DNA of 64,000 bases from Variovorax paradoxus (lineage in GTDB: Bacteria; Pseudomonadota; Gammaproteobacteria; Burkholderiales; Burkholderiaceae_C): positions 97,944-161,943 of the forward strand of contig NZ_JAGGNV010000012.1 of NCBI RefSeq assembly GCF_018614955.1, read 5' to 3'. A program made the position numbers and the translations under genes. This document shows, one piece after another, positions 41,944-50,197 of the stretch. The notes below the pieces were generated by a model that worked only from the letters and a program-made list of their open reading frames with translations, searched no databases and had not been told where the DNA came from. Every line of letters begins with the position of its first letter. Positions within the stretch are counted from its first letter, which is position 1.

Positions 41944-43749
41944 ATGGCCATGCGTTCTCACTACTGCGGTCTCGTGACCGAAGCCCTGCTGGGCCAAACC
42001 GTCACACTGTGCGGCTGGATCAACCGTCGCCGCGATCATGGCGGCGTGATCTTCATCGACCTGCGCGACCGCGAAGGCTACGTGCAGGTGGTGTGCGATC
42101 CTGATCGCGCCTCCACCTTCGCCACGGCCGAAGGCCTGCGCAACGAGTTCTGCGTCCAGGTCACGGGCCTGGTGCGCGCGCGGCCCGAAGGCACGGTCAA
42201 CGAGAACCTGAAGAGCGGCGAGATCGAAGTGCTGTGCCAGGAGATGAGGGTGCTCAATCCTTCCGTCACGCCGCCCTTCCTGCTGGACGACGACAACCTC
42301 TCGGAAACCACCCGCCTCACACACCGTGTGCTGGACCTGCGCCGCCCGGCGATGCAGCGCAACATGATGCTGCGCTACAAGGTCACGATGGAGGCGCGCA
42401 AGTTCCTCGACGCCAACGGCTTCATCGACATCGAAACGCCGATGCTCGGCAAGTCCACGCCCGAGGGCGCACGCGACTACCTGGTGCCGAGCCGCGTGCA
42501 CGACGGCAGCTTCTTCGCGCTGCCGCAGTCGCCCCAGCTCTTCAAGCAACTGCTGATGGTGGCCGGCTACGACCGCTACTACCAGATCGTCAAGTGCTTC
42601 CGCGACGAGGACCTGCGCGCCGACCGCCAGCCCGAGTTCACGCAGATCGACATCGAAACCTCGTTCATGGCCGAGGAAGAGATCCGCGAGATGTTCGAAG
42701 GCATGATCCGCAAGGTGTTCCGCGCGGCGGCCGCGGTCGAACTGCCGCCGTTCCCGGTCATGAGCTATGCCGACGCGATGTTCAAGTACGGCTCCGACAA
42801 GCCCGACCTGCGCGTCAAGCTCGAGTTCACCGAGCTGACCGACGTGATGCGCAACGTCGAATTCAAGGTCTTCGCGCAGGCGGCCAGCACGCCCGGCGGC
42901 CGCGTGGTGGCGCTGCGCGTGCCCGGCGGCGGCGCCGAAGGCGGCCTGTCGCGCGGCGACATCGATGCCTACACCGAGTTCGTCAAGATCTACGGCGCCA
43001 AGGGCCTGGCCTACATCAAGGTCAACGACGCGGAGCAGGGGCGCGAGGGCCTGCAGAGCCCGATCGTCAAGAACCTCAACGATGCTTCGCTGGCGGAAAT
43101 CATCGCGCGCACCGGTGCGCGCAACGGCGACATCCTGTTCTTCGGCGCCGACAAGGAAAAGATCGTCAACGACGCCATCGGCGCGCTGCGCGTGAAGATC
43201 GGCCACAGCGCCTTCGGCCGCAAGAACGGCCTGTTCGAGGACCGCTGGGCGCCGCTGTGGGTGGTCGACTTCCCGATGTTCGAGTTCGACGAGGAAGGCC
43301 AGCGCTGGTCGGCCGTGCACCATCCCTTCACCGCGCCCAAGGACGGCCATGAAGACCTGATGGACACCGCGCCCGACAAGTGCATCTCCAAGGCCTACGA
43401 CATGGTGCTCAACGGCATCGAGATGGGCGGCGGCTCGGTCCGTATCCACCGGGAGGACGTGCAGAGCAAGGTGTTCCGCGCGCTCAAGATCAGCGCAGAG
43501 GACGCCCAGAACAAGTTCGGCTTCCTGCTCGATGCGCTGCAGTACGGCGCACCGCCGCACGGTGGCATCGCGATCGGCCTGGACCGGCTGGTGATGCTCT
43601 TGAGCGGCGCTGAGTCGATTCGCGACGTGATCGCCTTCCCCAAGACCCAGCGCGCGCAGGACCTGTTGACGCAGGCGCCGAGCCCGGTCGACGAGAAGCA
43701 GCTGCGCGAGCTGCACATCCGGTTGCGCAACGTCCACAACGTTCTCTGA
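41944..43749 (+). CDS. aspS: aspartyl-tRNA synthetase
   Basis: AspRS charges tRNA-Asp. The 601-residue protein has the N-terminal OB-fold (about 15-110), the class II core with motif 2 ([20 protein letters not shown]), the bacterial GAD insert (about 290-420) and motif 3 ([13 protein letters not shown]). The start is ATG 41944; an ATG two codons later is possible. Whether it is discriminating or also charges tRNA-Asn was not assessed. Confidence 0.97.
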   Translation: MAMRSHYCGLVTEALLGQTVTLCGWINRRRDHGGVIFIDLRDREGYVQVVCDPDRASTFATAEGLRNEFCVQVTGLVRARPEGTVNENLKSGEIEVLCQEMRVLNPSVTPPFLLDDDNLSETTRLTHRVLDLRRPAMQRNMMLRYKVTMEARKFLDANGFIDIETPMLGKSTPEGARDYLVPSRVHDGSFFALPQSPQLFKQLLMVAGYDRYYQIVKCFRDEDLRADRQPEFTQIDIETSFMAEEEIREMFEGMIRKVFRAAAAVELPPFPVMSYADAMFKYGSDKPDLRVKLEFTELTDVMRNVEFKVFAQAASTPGGRVVALRVPGGGAEGGLSRGDIDAYTEFVKIYGAKGLAYIKVNDAEQGREGLQSPIVKNLNDASLAEIIARTGARNGDILFFGADKEKIVNDAIGALRVKIGHSAFGRKNGLFEDRWAPLWVVDFPMFEFDEEGQRWSAVHHPFTAPKDGHEDLMDTAPDKCISKAYDMVLNGIEMGGGSVRIHREDVQSKVFRALKISAEDAQNKFGFLLDALQYGAPPHGGIAIGLDRLVMLLSGAESIRDVIAFPKTQRAQDLLTQAPSPVDEKQLRELHIRLRNVHNVL

Positions 43750-43771
43750 GAGGGCCGGGGCGCAAGCATGA

Positions 43772-43822
43772 GCCGCCGGGCCGCCCCCAAGGCGAATACC
43801 GAAGCGCGCAGCGCGAAGGTTG
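43772..43822. repeat. dispersed GC-rich repeat, copy 3 (short, diverged)
   Basis: GCCGCCGGGCCGCCCCCAAGG is followed by GCG-AATACC, and then GAAGCGCGCAGCGCGAAGG, which keeps only the first block and a GCGAAG element of copies 1 and 2. It occupies the gap between aspS and nudB. It may be a truncated copy of the same family. Confidence 0.55.
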
Positions 43823-43826
43823 GTTA

Positions 43827-44294
43827 ATGAGCGGGCGGCCCTGGAAGATTCCCGAGTCGGTGCTGGTCGTGATCCACACGCCGGCGCTCGACGTGCTGCT
43901 GATCCAGCGTGCCGACGCGGATGACTTCTGGCAGTCGGTCACCGGCAGCAAGGACCAGGCCGAGGAGCCGCTCGCGCTGACCGCGGCGCGCGAGGTGGCC
44001 GAGGAGACCGGCATCGATTGCGGCGAAGGCAGCGCGCTCGCCTCGAAGCTTCGCGACTGGCGGCTGCAGAACATCTACGAGATCTACCCCCGCTGGCGCG
44101 CCCGCTACGCGCCGGACGTCACCCACAACACCGAGCACCTGTTCGGCCTCTGCGTGCCCGAGCGCGTGACGCCGCGCCTGGACCCGCGCGAACACACGGC
44201 CTGGCGCTGGCTGCCCTACCGCGAGGCGGCCGATGCCTGCTTTTCCCCTTCGAACGCCGAAGCGATCCTGCTGCTGCCACAATTTGCGCAATGA
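43827..44294 (+). CDS. nudB: dihydroneopterin triphosphate diphosphatase (Nudix)
   Basis: NudB removes pyrophosphate from 7,8-dihydroneopterin triphosphate, the product of FolE, in folate synthesis. The 155-residue protein has TGSKDQAEE followed by REVAEETGI at the Nudix box (about 38-63). One residue more lies between the first Gly and the REV core than in the E. coli protein. folE itself is 825 bases downstream on the same strand. The stop overlaps the next ATG (ATGA). Confidence 0.88.
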   Translation: MSGRPWKIPESVLVVIHTPALDVLLIQRADADDFWQSVTGSKDQAEEPLALTAAREVAEETGIDCGEGSALASKLRDWRLQNIYEIYPRWRARYAPDVTHNTEHLFGLCVPERVTPRLDPREHTAWRWLPYREAADACFSPSNAEAILLLPQFAQ

Positions 44295-45049
44295 ACGCGC
44301 CGACCAACAGCATCCGGGTGGCGACCTACAACATCCACAAGGGTGTGCAAGGCATCGGCCCCACGCGGCGCCTCGAAATCCACAACCTGGGCCATGCCAT
44401 CGAGCAGCTCGATGCCGACATCGTCTGCCTGCAGGAAGTGCGCAAGATGAACCGCCAGGCCGCCGCCCGCTTCAGGCACTGGCCCGAGTTGCCGCAAGCC
44501 GACTTCCTCGCGCCCGAGGGCTACACGGCGGTCTACGAAACCAACGCCATCACGCGGCACGGCGAGCACGGCAACGCGCTGCTCACGCGCTGGCCGGTGC
44601 TGCGCAAGACCCACCAGGACATCTCCGACCATCGCTTCGAACAGCGGGGGCTGCTGCACGTGGCGATCGACGTCGAGGGCCGGCCGGTGCATGCCATCGT
44701 GGTGCACCTGGGCCTCATCAAGGGCAGCCGTGTGCGCCAGGTGGCGCTGCTGCGGGAATTCATCGAGCGCGAGATTCCGCCCGGCGAGCCGCTGGTCGTG
44801 GCTGGCGATTTCAACGACTGGGGTGCGCGCATGCGCTACGCGATGAACGCCATGGGCCTGCGCGATACCGGCGACCTGCGCGGAGCGCGCACGCTGACCT
44901 ATCCCTCGCGCCTGCCGGTGACCCAGCTCGACTTCATCTACGGCCGCCAGGTCGAGGCGGTCGCCACCACGGTGCCGCGCGGGCCGATCTGGGCGCGCAT
45001 GTCCGATCACCTGCCGCTGGTGACGGATTTCGTGCTATCAAAACAATAG
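44291..45049 (+). CDS. endonuclease/exonuclease/phosphatase family protein
   Basis: The 252-residue protein shows the EEP fold motifs: ATYNIHKG (about 10-17), CLQEVR (about 46-51), GDFNDW (about 175-180) and SDHLPL (about 238-243). Targets may be nucleic acids or phospho-lipids; related genes near cardiolipin synthase are known in betaproteobacteria, but none is seen here. It is coupled to nudB by overlap. Confidence 0.9.
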   Translation: MNAPTNSIRVATYNIHKGVQGIGPTRRLEIHNLGHAIEQLDADIVCLQEVRKMNRQAAARFRHWPELPQADFLAPEGYTAVYETNAITRHGEHGNALLTRWPVLRKTHQDISDHRFEQRGLLHVAIDVEGRPVHAIVVHLGLIKGSRVRQVALLREFIEREIPPGEPLVVAGDFNDWGARMRYAMNAMGLRDTGDLRGARTLTYPSRLPVTQLDFIYGRQVEAVATTVPRGPIWARMSDHLPLVTDFVLSKQ

Positions 45050-45084
45050 CTTTGTGCGCAGGCGGGAAGCGCGCTGCAGGGTCA

Positions 45085-45113
45085 TTCGCCCTGAATACAT
45101 TCACTGTTAGGAT
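45085..45113 (+). promoter_or_regulatory. possible promoter of folE-BLUF
   Basis: TTCGCC (45085-45090) and TAGGAT (45108-45113) are 17 bases apart, the latter six bases before the folE ATG. This would give a leaderless mRNA. AGGA inside the same stretch could instead serve as ribosome binding site for a longer transcript. Confidence 0.35.
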
Positions 45114-45119
45114 GCTTCC

Positions 45120-45851
45120 ATGCTAAGGAAAACCGACGCCGTAGAGCGCCCCGACGAGGGGGGCGATGACGAGGGCACGCCCGTATCCGTGAAGATACGC
45201 GAGCGCCTTCTGGCCGCCCGCAAGCGCTTCCATGCCAACGACAACATCGCCGAGTTCATCGAGCCCGGCGAACTCGAGCGCCTGCTCGACGAGGTCGAAG
45301 TCAAGATGAAGCATGTGCTCGAAAGCCTGGTGATCGACCTGGACAACGACCACAACACCGACAACACGGCCCGTCGCGTCGCGAAGATGTACGTCAACGA
45401 GGTGTTCAAGGGCCGCTACGTGGCCCAGCCCTCGCTCACCGAGTTTCCGAATGCCGAGCACCTCAACGAGCTCATGATCGTCGGCCCGATCACGGTGCGC
45501 AGCGCCTGCTCGCACCATTTCTGCCCGATCATCGGCAAGCTCTGGATCGGCGTCATGCCCAACGAGCAGACCAACGTGATCGGCCTGTCGAAGTACGCGC
45601 GGCTGGCCGAGTGGGTGATGAGCCGGCCCCAGATCCAGGAAGAAGCCGTGGTTCAGCTGGCCGACCTGATCCAGGAGCGCACGCAGCCCGATGGCCTGGC
45701 GCTGGTGGTCGAGGCCGAGCACTTCTGCATGCAGTGGCGCGGCGTCAAGGAGATGGACAGCAAGATGATCAATTCGGTGATGCGCGGCGCGTTCCTGAAA
45801 GACTCCAACCTGCGGCGCGAATTCCTTTCCCTTCTTCCCCGCCGGAGTTGA
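45120..45851 (+). CDS. folE: GTP cyclohydrolase I
   Basis: FolE converts GTP to 7,8-dihydroneopterin triphosphate, the entry to folate and to the queuosine pathway. The 243-residue protein is longer than E. coli FolE (222) at the N-terminus. Zinc ligands are kept: C and HH in ACSHHFCP and C in EHFCMQWRG; LSKYAR and QIQEE supply other active-site residues. In CSHH the Glu of the usual CEHH is Ser. A BLUF photoreceptor gene starts five bases after the stop. Confidence 0.92.
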   Translation: MLRKTDAVERPDEGGDDEGTPVSVKIRERLLAARKRFHANDNIAEFIEPGELERLLDEVEVKMKHVLESLVIDLDNDHNTDNTARRVAKMYVNEVFKGRYVAQPSLTEFPNAEHLNELMIVGPITVRSACSHHFCPIIGKLWIGVMPNEQTNVIGLSKYARLAEWVMSRPQIQEEAVVQLADLIQERTQPDGLALVVEAEHFCMQWRGVKEMDSKMINSVMRGAFLKDSNLRREFLSLLPRRS

Positions 45852-45856
45852 ACGCC

Positions 45857-46279
45857 ATGCTCGTACGACTTCTCTATGCGAGCCGCGCCGTCGATACCAG
45901 CCCCGGCGCCATCGAAGCGATCCTCGCGCAATCGCGCTCGCACAACACTGCGTGCGGCATCACCGGCATCCTTTGCTATGGCGCAGGCGTGTTCCTGCAG
46001 GCCATCGAAGGCGGCCGCACGGCGATCAGCGAGCTGTACGGCCACATCCAGCGGGATTCCCGCCACAAGGATGTGGTGCTGCTGCACTACGAAGAAATCT
46101 CCGAGCGCCGCTTCGGCGGCTGGACGATGGGGCAGGTCAATCTGTCCAAGCTCAATGTCTCGACCTTGCTCAAGTACTCGGAAAAGCCGGAGCTCGATCC
46201 CTATTCGGTCTCGGGCAAGGTATCGCTTGCACTGCTCGAGGAACTGATGGCCACCGCCGCCATCGTCGGCCGGCACTGA
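45857..46279 (+). CDS. short BLUF-domain blue-light sensor
   Basis: The 140-residue protein is a single BLUF domain that binds FAD and changes hydrogen bonding in blue light. The photocycle residues are present: Tyr7 (LLYAS), Asn30, Gln48 (FLQAIEGG), Trp89 and Met91 (GGWTMG), with GITGILCY at 34-41. There is no output domain; the C-terminal helices (about 105-140) are as in PixD/BlrB-type short BLUF proteins, which act through a partner. It lies five bases after folE and is almost surely cotranscribed; DUF429 follows 29 bases later. Confidence 0.93.
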   Translation: MLVRLLYASRAVDTSPGAIEAILAQSRSHNTACGITGILCYGAGVFLQAIEGGRTAISELYGHIQRDSRHKDVVLLHYEEISERRFGGWTMGQVNLSKLNVSTLLKYSEKPELDPYSVSGKVSLALLEELMATAAIVGRH

Positions 46280-46308
46280 GTCGCGCGCGCGGCCGAGGCT
46301 GATCGGCC

Positions 46309-47136
46309 ATGCTGCTGCTGGGCTGCGATTTCTCGAGCGCACCGACTTCGCGCAAGCCCATCGTGCTCGCGCTCGGGGTCGCGCAGGAAGGCAGCGTCCG
46401 GCTCTCGCGGCTCGAACGCTTCGCGTCGCTCGACGCCTGGCGCCAATGGCTGGCGGACACGCCCGAATGGGTCGGCGCCTTCGACTTTCCCTTCGGCCTG
46501 CCGCGCGAACTGGTCGCGCAGCTCGGATGGCCGCCGCAATGGCCGGCGCTCATCGCGCACTACGCCGGCCTGAGCCGCGCCGGGATTCGCGAGACCTTCG
46601 CTGCGTTCTGCGCGGCGCGCCCCGTCGGCGGGAAGTTCGCGCACCGCGCAACAGACGGCCCGGCGGGCTCCAGTCCCTCGATGAAATGGATCAATCCGCC
46701 GGTCGCCTTCATGCTGCACGCCGGCGTGCCGCGGCTGCTCGCGGCAGGTGCCGCATTGCCCGGACTGCACACGCCGGCCGGCAGTGGCATGGCGCGTATT
46801 GCGCTGGAGGGCTATCCGGGGCTTCTCGCGCGCGAGCTGATCGGGCGGCGCAGCTACAAGAGCGACGATGCCGCTGCCCAAAGCGCAGAGCGGCGCATGG
46901 CGAGGATCGATCTGCTTGCCGCGCTCGAAGGAGGTTCCGCGCGCCTCGGCCTGCGTCTCTTCCTCGGCGATGTCGAGCGCGATCAGCTGCTGGCCGATGC
47001 CAAGGGCGATTGCATCGACGCGGTGCTCTGCCTCCTGCAAGCCGCCTGGGGGGCGGCTCGCAAGTCGAGTGCCGGCCCGGGCTACGGCCTGCCGGCGGCG
47101 ATGGACCCGCTGGAAGGCTGGATTCTCACCGCCTGA
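46309..47136 (+). CDS. DUF429-domain protein
   Basis: The 275-residue protein starts with MLLLGCDFSSAPT, a beta-strand with acidic residue like RNase H-fold enzymes, and has FDFPFGLPRELV (about 58-69) and a GDCIDAVLCLLQAAW segment near 238-252, the DUF429 pattern. The domain is thought to be nuclease-like, but no function is proven. It is likely in the folE-BLUF transcript. Confidence 0.82.
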   Translation: MLLLGCDFSSAPTSRKPIVLALGVAQEGSVRLSRLERFASLDAWRQWLADTPEWVGAFDFPFGLPRELVAQLGWPPQWPALIAHYAGLSRAGIRETFAAFCAARPVGGKFAHRATDGPAGSSPSMKWINPPVAFMLHAGVPRLLAAGAALPGLHTPAGSGMARIALEGYPGLLARELIGRRSYKSDDAAAQSAERRMARIDLLAALEGGSARLGLRLFLGDVERDQLLADAKGDCIDAVLCLLQAAWGAARKSSAGPGYGLPAAMDPLEGWILTA

Positions 47137-47254
47137 AGTCCTACAGCAGATCGAGCCGGCTTCGGCGCGCGGTGCTCTTTCCTCATCGCTAGATTGGGTT
47201 TCAGTGGTTCGGTCGAGCCACCGATTCATACACACCTCGTGAAGGAAGCGATAT

Positions 47255-47452
47255 ATGAACAAGGATCAAGTTGCAGGCCGCGTCGACGAGGCCAAGGGCA
47301 AGCTCAAGGAAGCAGCCGGCAAGGTCACCGGCAGCGAGCAGCTGCAGAGCGAAGGCGTGGTCGAGCAGGCCGGCGGCAAGGTGCAAAGCACCTACGGCGA
47401 TGCCAAGGAGAAGGCCAAGGACGCCATCAAGCGCGGCGCGGACAAGCTCTGA
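47255..47452 (+). CDS. CsbD-family stress protein
   Basis: The 65-residue protein is the CsbD fold: NKDQVAGRVDEAKGKLKEAAGKVTG and a second half with AGGKVQSTYGDAKEKAKD-type repeats, all charged and without Cys or Trp. CsbD proteins are induced in general stress. A GAAGGAAG purine stretch precedes the ATG. A BON lipoprotein follows after 32 bases. Confidence 0.95.
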   Translation: MNKDQVAGRVDEAKGKLKEAAGKVTGSEQLQSEGVVEQAGGKVQSTYGDAKEKAKDAIKRGADKL

Positions 47453-47484
47453 CGCCTATTCATTCGATCGACAGGAGTTTTCAG

Positions 47485-47940
47485 ATGATCCAATCCAATC
47501 CGACTTTCAAACGCGCTCCGACCTGGCTGGCGGCGCTGATGCTGGCGGGCGGCGCTCTTGCGCTCGGGGGTTGCAACAAGGGCAGCAACGAGACGGCGGG
47601 TGAGAAACTGGATTCCGCCGTCGCGAAGACCGAGCGGGCCGGTGCAGACGCCAAGGCCAAGACCGAGTCTTCCGCTGCGGGGGCGAAGGAAGCCGCGAAG
47701 GACGCGGGAGCCGCTGTGGCGACCAGCGTCGACGACGCGTCGATCACGGCCGCTGTCTCGGCCGGCCTCGCGAAGGATCCCGACCTGAGCGCGATCAAGA
47801 TCGACGTCGACACCAAGGGCGGCACCGTCATGCTCAAGGGACCGGCGCCGAACGCAGCGGCCAAGTCGCGTGCCGAAGAGATCGCCAAGAACGTGAAGGG
47901 CGTCAACTCGGTCGACAACCAGCTGGAAGTGAAGTCGTAG
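47485..47940 (+). CDS. BON-domain lipoprotein
   Basis: The 151-residue protein has a lipoprotein signal with lipobox LGGC (Cys30), an Ala/Lys-rich linker (about 35-80) and a BON domain (about 82-150) containing DDASITAAVSAGLAKDPDL and VKGVNSVDNQLEV. BON proteins bind the envelope and are induced by osmotic stress (OsmY-like). AGGAG precedes the ATG. A strong bidirectional terminator follows. Confidence 0.93.
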   Translation: MIQSNPTFKRAPTWLAALMLAGGALALGGCNKGSNETAGEKLDSAVAKTERAGADAKAKTESSAAGAKEAAKDAGAAVATSVDDASITAAVSAGLAKDPDLSAIKIDVDTKGGTVMLKGPAPNAAAKSRAEEIAKNVKGVNSVDNQLEVKS

Positions 47941-47961
47941 ACGGGTCGCCTCGTCTCGCTC

Positions 47962-48007
47962 GCAACCCAAGAAAAAGCCCGGTCGACCGGGCTTTTTCTT
48001 GGGTTGC
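47962..48007. terminator. bidirectional terminator, perfect 46-base palindrome
   Basis: The two halves, GCAACCCAAGAAAAAGCCCGGTC and its exact reverse complement (23 bases each, shown here only by ends GCAACCC and GGGTTGC), meet at position 47984/47985. An A-tract in one arm and a T-tract in the other give U-runs on both strands. It separates the plus-strand CsbD-BON genes from the minus-strand ferritin-like cluster. Confidence 0.9.
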
Positions 48008-48022
48008 TTGCGCTGGCTGCGC

Positions 48023-48568
48023 TCAATGGCCGAGCCAATCCTTCAGCTCGTCGGCGTGCTCTTCTTCGTCGGTGAGAATTTCTTCGAGCATGCGGCGCGT
48101 CGTCGGGTCCTTGTCGCCGATGAGCGAGATCATCTGCCGGTAGGTCTCGATGGCAATGCGTTCGGCCACCAGATTGGCGCGCACCATGGCCTGAAGATCC
48201 AGGGCTTCGTCGTAGTCCGCGTGGCTGCGGTCGAGCAATGTCCTGGGATTGAAGTCGGGCTCGCCCCCGAGCTGCACGATGCGCTCCGCGATCTTGTCGG
48301 AATGGGCAGACTCTTCGTTTGCATGCACGAGAAACTCTTCGGCGATCGCCGGCGAGGCCACGCCGTTGGCGGTGAAGTAGTGGCGCTTGTAGCGCAGCAC
48401 GCAGACCAGCTCGGTAGCCAGCGCGTCATTGAGCAGCTTGACGATGTCGTCGCGCCACGGCCCGTAGCTGGGCGTCACGGCGCCGTCGTCGAGGTGCTGG
48501 GACGCCGCGTCGATGGCGGTCTGGTCGAGCGTCAGATGTTGCGGGCGCTCCTTGACTGCGGTATTCAT
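48023..48568 (-). CDS. ferritin-like domain protein
   Basis: The 181-residue protein is a four-helix bundle with di-iron ligands in the ferritin pattern: E53, E86-xx-H89, E136, and E168-xx-H171. Bacterioferritin or Dps-like iron storage or peroxide removal is the likely role. There is no obvious haem Met. It is the last gene of a minus-strand cluster with the YqjD/YqjE-like genes; the start overlaps the previous stop (ATGA). Confidence 0.88.
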   Translation of the reverse strand: MNTAVKERPQHLTLDQTAIDAASQHLDDGAVTPSYGPWRDDIVKLLNDALATELVCVLRYKRHYFTANGVASPAIAEEFLVHANEESAHSDKIAERIVQLGGEPDFNPRTLLDRSHADYDEALDLQAMVRANLVAERIAIETYRQMISLIGDKDPTTRRMLEEILTDEEEHADELKDWLGH

Positions 48569-49017
48569 GAGGGATCCTTTCGTGGGGGGCTGGGGTTCTT
48601 GTGCATCAGCGTGGTCACGAGATCGGCCACATCCGATGTCTTGAGGGCCGCGGCGAGCACCGCCGTGATCGACAGCAATCGCCAGGGCTTGACCAGCACG
48701 ACCAGCGCACCCGCCGCCGCTGCTGCCGCCATCAGCGTGGCGGGCTGCTCGCGCGCGTAGCGGTCGAGCAGCGGTCGCGCCAATTGGCCGACGGCATTGG
48801 CGGGGTGCCGGCGCCACCAGCGCTGCGCCACATTGCGCGCGACCGATGTCCAGGGCACCTGGTCGAGAACGTTTTCGCGCCGCGGCCGCGGATGCCGCGC
48901 GGACGCGGACGGCGATGCATCGGCGGCTGCTTCGCTCCCTCGCAACTGCTGGATCAGCGCCCGCCGGGAGATCACAAGCCGTTGCTGCGGCGTCAGGTCC
49001 TGGCGCTCAATGGCCAC
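48565..49017 (-). CDS. membrane protein, YqjK-position, unknown
   Basis: The 150-residue product starts at GTG 49017 after a GGAGAAGG ribosome binding site and overlaps the previous gene by 11 bases. The N-terminal half is basic and hydrophilic; one hydrophobic segment lies at about 100-125. I do not recognise a family. In E. coli a YqjK protein takes this place after yqjD and yqjE, so it may be an analogue; sequence support is weak. Confidence 0.7.
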   Translation of the reverse strand: MAIERQDLTPQQRLVISRRALIQQLRGSEAAADASPSASARHPRPRRENVLDQVPWTSVARNVAQRWWRRHPANAVGQLARPLLDRYAREQPATLMAAAAAAGALVVLVKPWRLLSITAVLAAALKTSDVADLVTTLMHKNPSPPRKDPS

Positions 49018-49387
49018 GACCTTCTCCCGCCAGATGCAGCGCCTGGACATCCGCGTCGAACTGGGCGCGGAGATCGCTGAACGCGTGAAATTCGCTCGGG
49101 CGTGAAGCCACATAGGTCGAGACGAGCGCGACCAGTACCGCGATGCCCGGAACGACGACCAGCACCCAGTGAAAGCTTCCGTGCAGCGCGCCGAGCATGG
49201 CGGCGACGCCGATCAGCCCCAGGGCGAGCATCGCACTGGCGGCTGCAAGTGCGCCTGCCACAACCCGCGTAATCAGGCCCCGGCTCGCCTGCGCCGTTTC
49301 CAGCCTGGCCAGCGCAGCGTAGTTGGCGACATGATCTGCGATCAGCTCCGGATGCCCTAGCACCGTGGAGAAAATGGGATGAAGCAT
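49007..49387 (-). CDS. phage-holin-superfamily / YqjE-like membrane protein
   Basis: The 126-residue protein has an amphipathic N-terminus (about 1-35) and two hydrophobic helices (about 40-65 and 70-92) separated by a short GSFHW turn, the layout of the YqjE/holin-like stress membrane proteins. It is not linked to any prophage here. It follows the ElaB/YqjD-like gene by 35 bases. Confidence 0.8.
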   Translation of the reverse strand: MLHPIFSTVLGHPELIADHVANYAALARLETAQASRGLITRVVAGALAAASAMLALGLIGVAAMLGALHGSFHWVLVVVPGIAVLVALVSTYVASRPSEFHAFSDLRAQFDADVQALHLAGEGRGH

Positions 49388-49422
49388 GGTGCAGCAGGCA
49401 GCGGTGGAGGCGGAACTTCAGA

Positions 49423-49800
49423 TCAATAGTCGTCCCGGCTGCGGCGGCTGGCGAGGACGATCAGCGCTGTGATGGCGGCACCGGCCGCGGCGGCGACGAG
49501 CACGGAGCGAACCGGCTGGTCGGCGATGTACTTGCCGGTGACGTCGGCAGCCTGCTCGAAGCGGCGTTGCGCACGCGCGCTGGTCGTCGAAGCGGCATCC
49601 AGGCCGCGCTGTACCGCCTGCTGCACACGCGCCGCGATCTGCTCGACGGCGGGCTCCGCGTCGCGGCGCAGGTCACGAACCTTCTCTCCGGCGGCGTTCA
49701 CTGCGTTCTGTGCGTAGGCGCGCGTGGTGTCGATGGCGTCAGCGGCGGTCTGGCGCGCCTCCTCGGCGATCTGCGAAGGGGTCTTGGTGGTCGTGTTCAT
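49423..49800 (-). CDS. ElaB/YqjD/DUF883-family membrane-anchored protein
   Basis: The 125-residue protein is helical and charged up to about residue 88, then has one C-terminal membrane helix (about 98-117) ending in RRSR, with KYIADQPVRSVLVAAAAG before it. This is the ElaB/YqjD pattern; E. coli YqjD binds ribosomes at the membrane in stationary phase. It is followed by YqjE-like and YqjK-position genes. Confidence 0.88.
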   Translation of the reverse strand: MNTTTKTPSQIAEEARQTAADAIDTTRAYAQNAVNAAGEKVRDLRRDAEPAVEQIAARVQQAVQRGLDAASTTSARAQRRFEQAADVTGKYIADQPVRSVLVAAAAGAAITALIVLASRRSRDDY

Positions 49801-49854
49801 GAAAATAGTCCTTCCGGAGATTGTTGTAAGAACCTGCTCATCGTAACGACGCTG

Positions 49855-50016
49855 TCATCGTCGCATCAAGCCCGCGATGAAGCTGGCGAGGGCCAGGACG
49901 ATGAAGATCACGAAAAGAATTTTCGCGATGCCGACGGCGCTGGCCGCGATGCCGCCAAAGCCGAACAGCGCGGCGATCAGGGCGATGACCAGGAATACGA
50001 CTGCGTAGTACAACAT
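49855..50016 (-). CDS. DUF1328 small membrane protein (YtjA type)
   Basis: The 53-residue protein [19 protein letters not shown]... has two hydrophobic helices around a GFGGIAA turn, the DUF1328 signature. AAAGGAG lies at the right distance before ATG 50016. Such proteins are frequent in stress regulons but have no known function. It is separated from the YqjD-like gene by 54 bases on the same strand. Confidence 0.92.
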   Translation of the reverse strand: MLYYAVVFLVIALIAALFGFGGIAASAVGIAKILFVIFIVLALASFIAGLMRR

Positions 50017-50197
50017 GCTGAACTCCTTTGGAGGATCGTCTCGTCGTTGTGAATGGCACCCAATGGCGGCCGGTTCAGGGGTTGAAGCGGTGTGGGGATT
50101 CACGTTAAGTGGGGGGGCGCCGGAGCCCTGTCAGCAGCAGCGGCCTGGGGGCGTAGGAGAGGGTCGAATCACGGCCGGCCGCTCCCGAGCAGCGTAT
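50017..50197. other. spacer between DUF1328 gene and histidine kinase, no feature seen
   Basis: This 181-base spacer must carry the promoter of the minus-strand DUF1328/YqjD-like/ferritin cluster. I see no clear -10/-35 pair, terminator or repeat. It lacks an ORF with a ribosome binding site. Confidence 0.4.

Noticed and set aside
49007..49387. Holin-like protein as sign of a prophage
   Set aside because: No other phage genes are near; the gene fits the YqjD-YqjE stress cluster.
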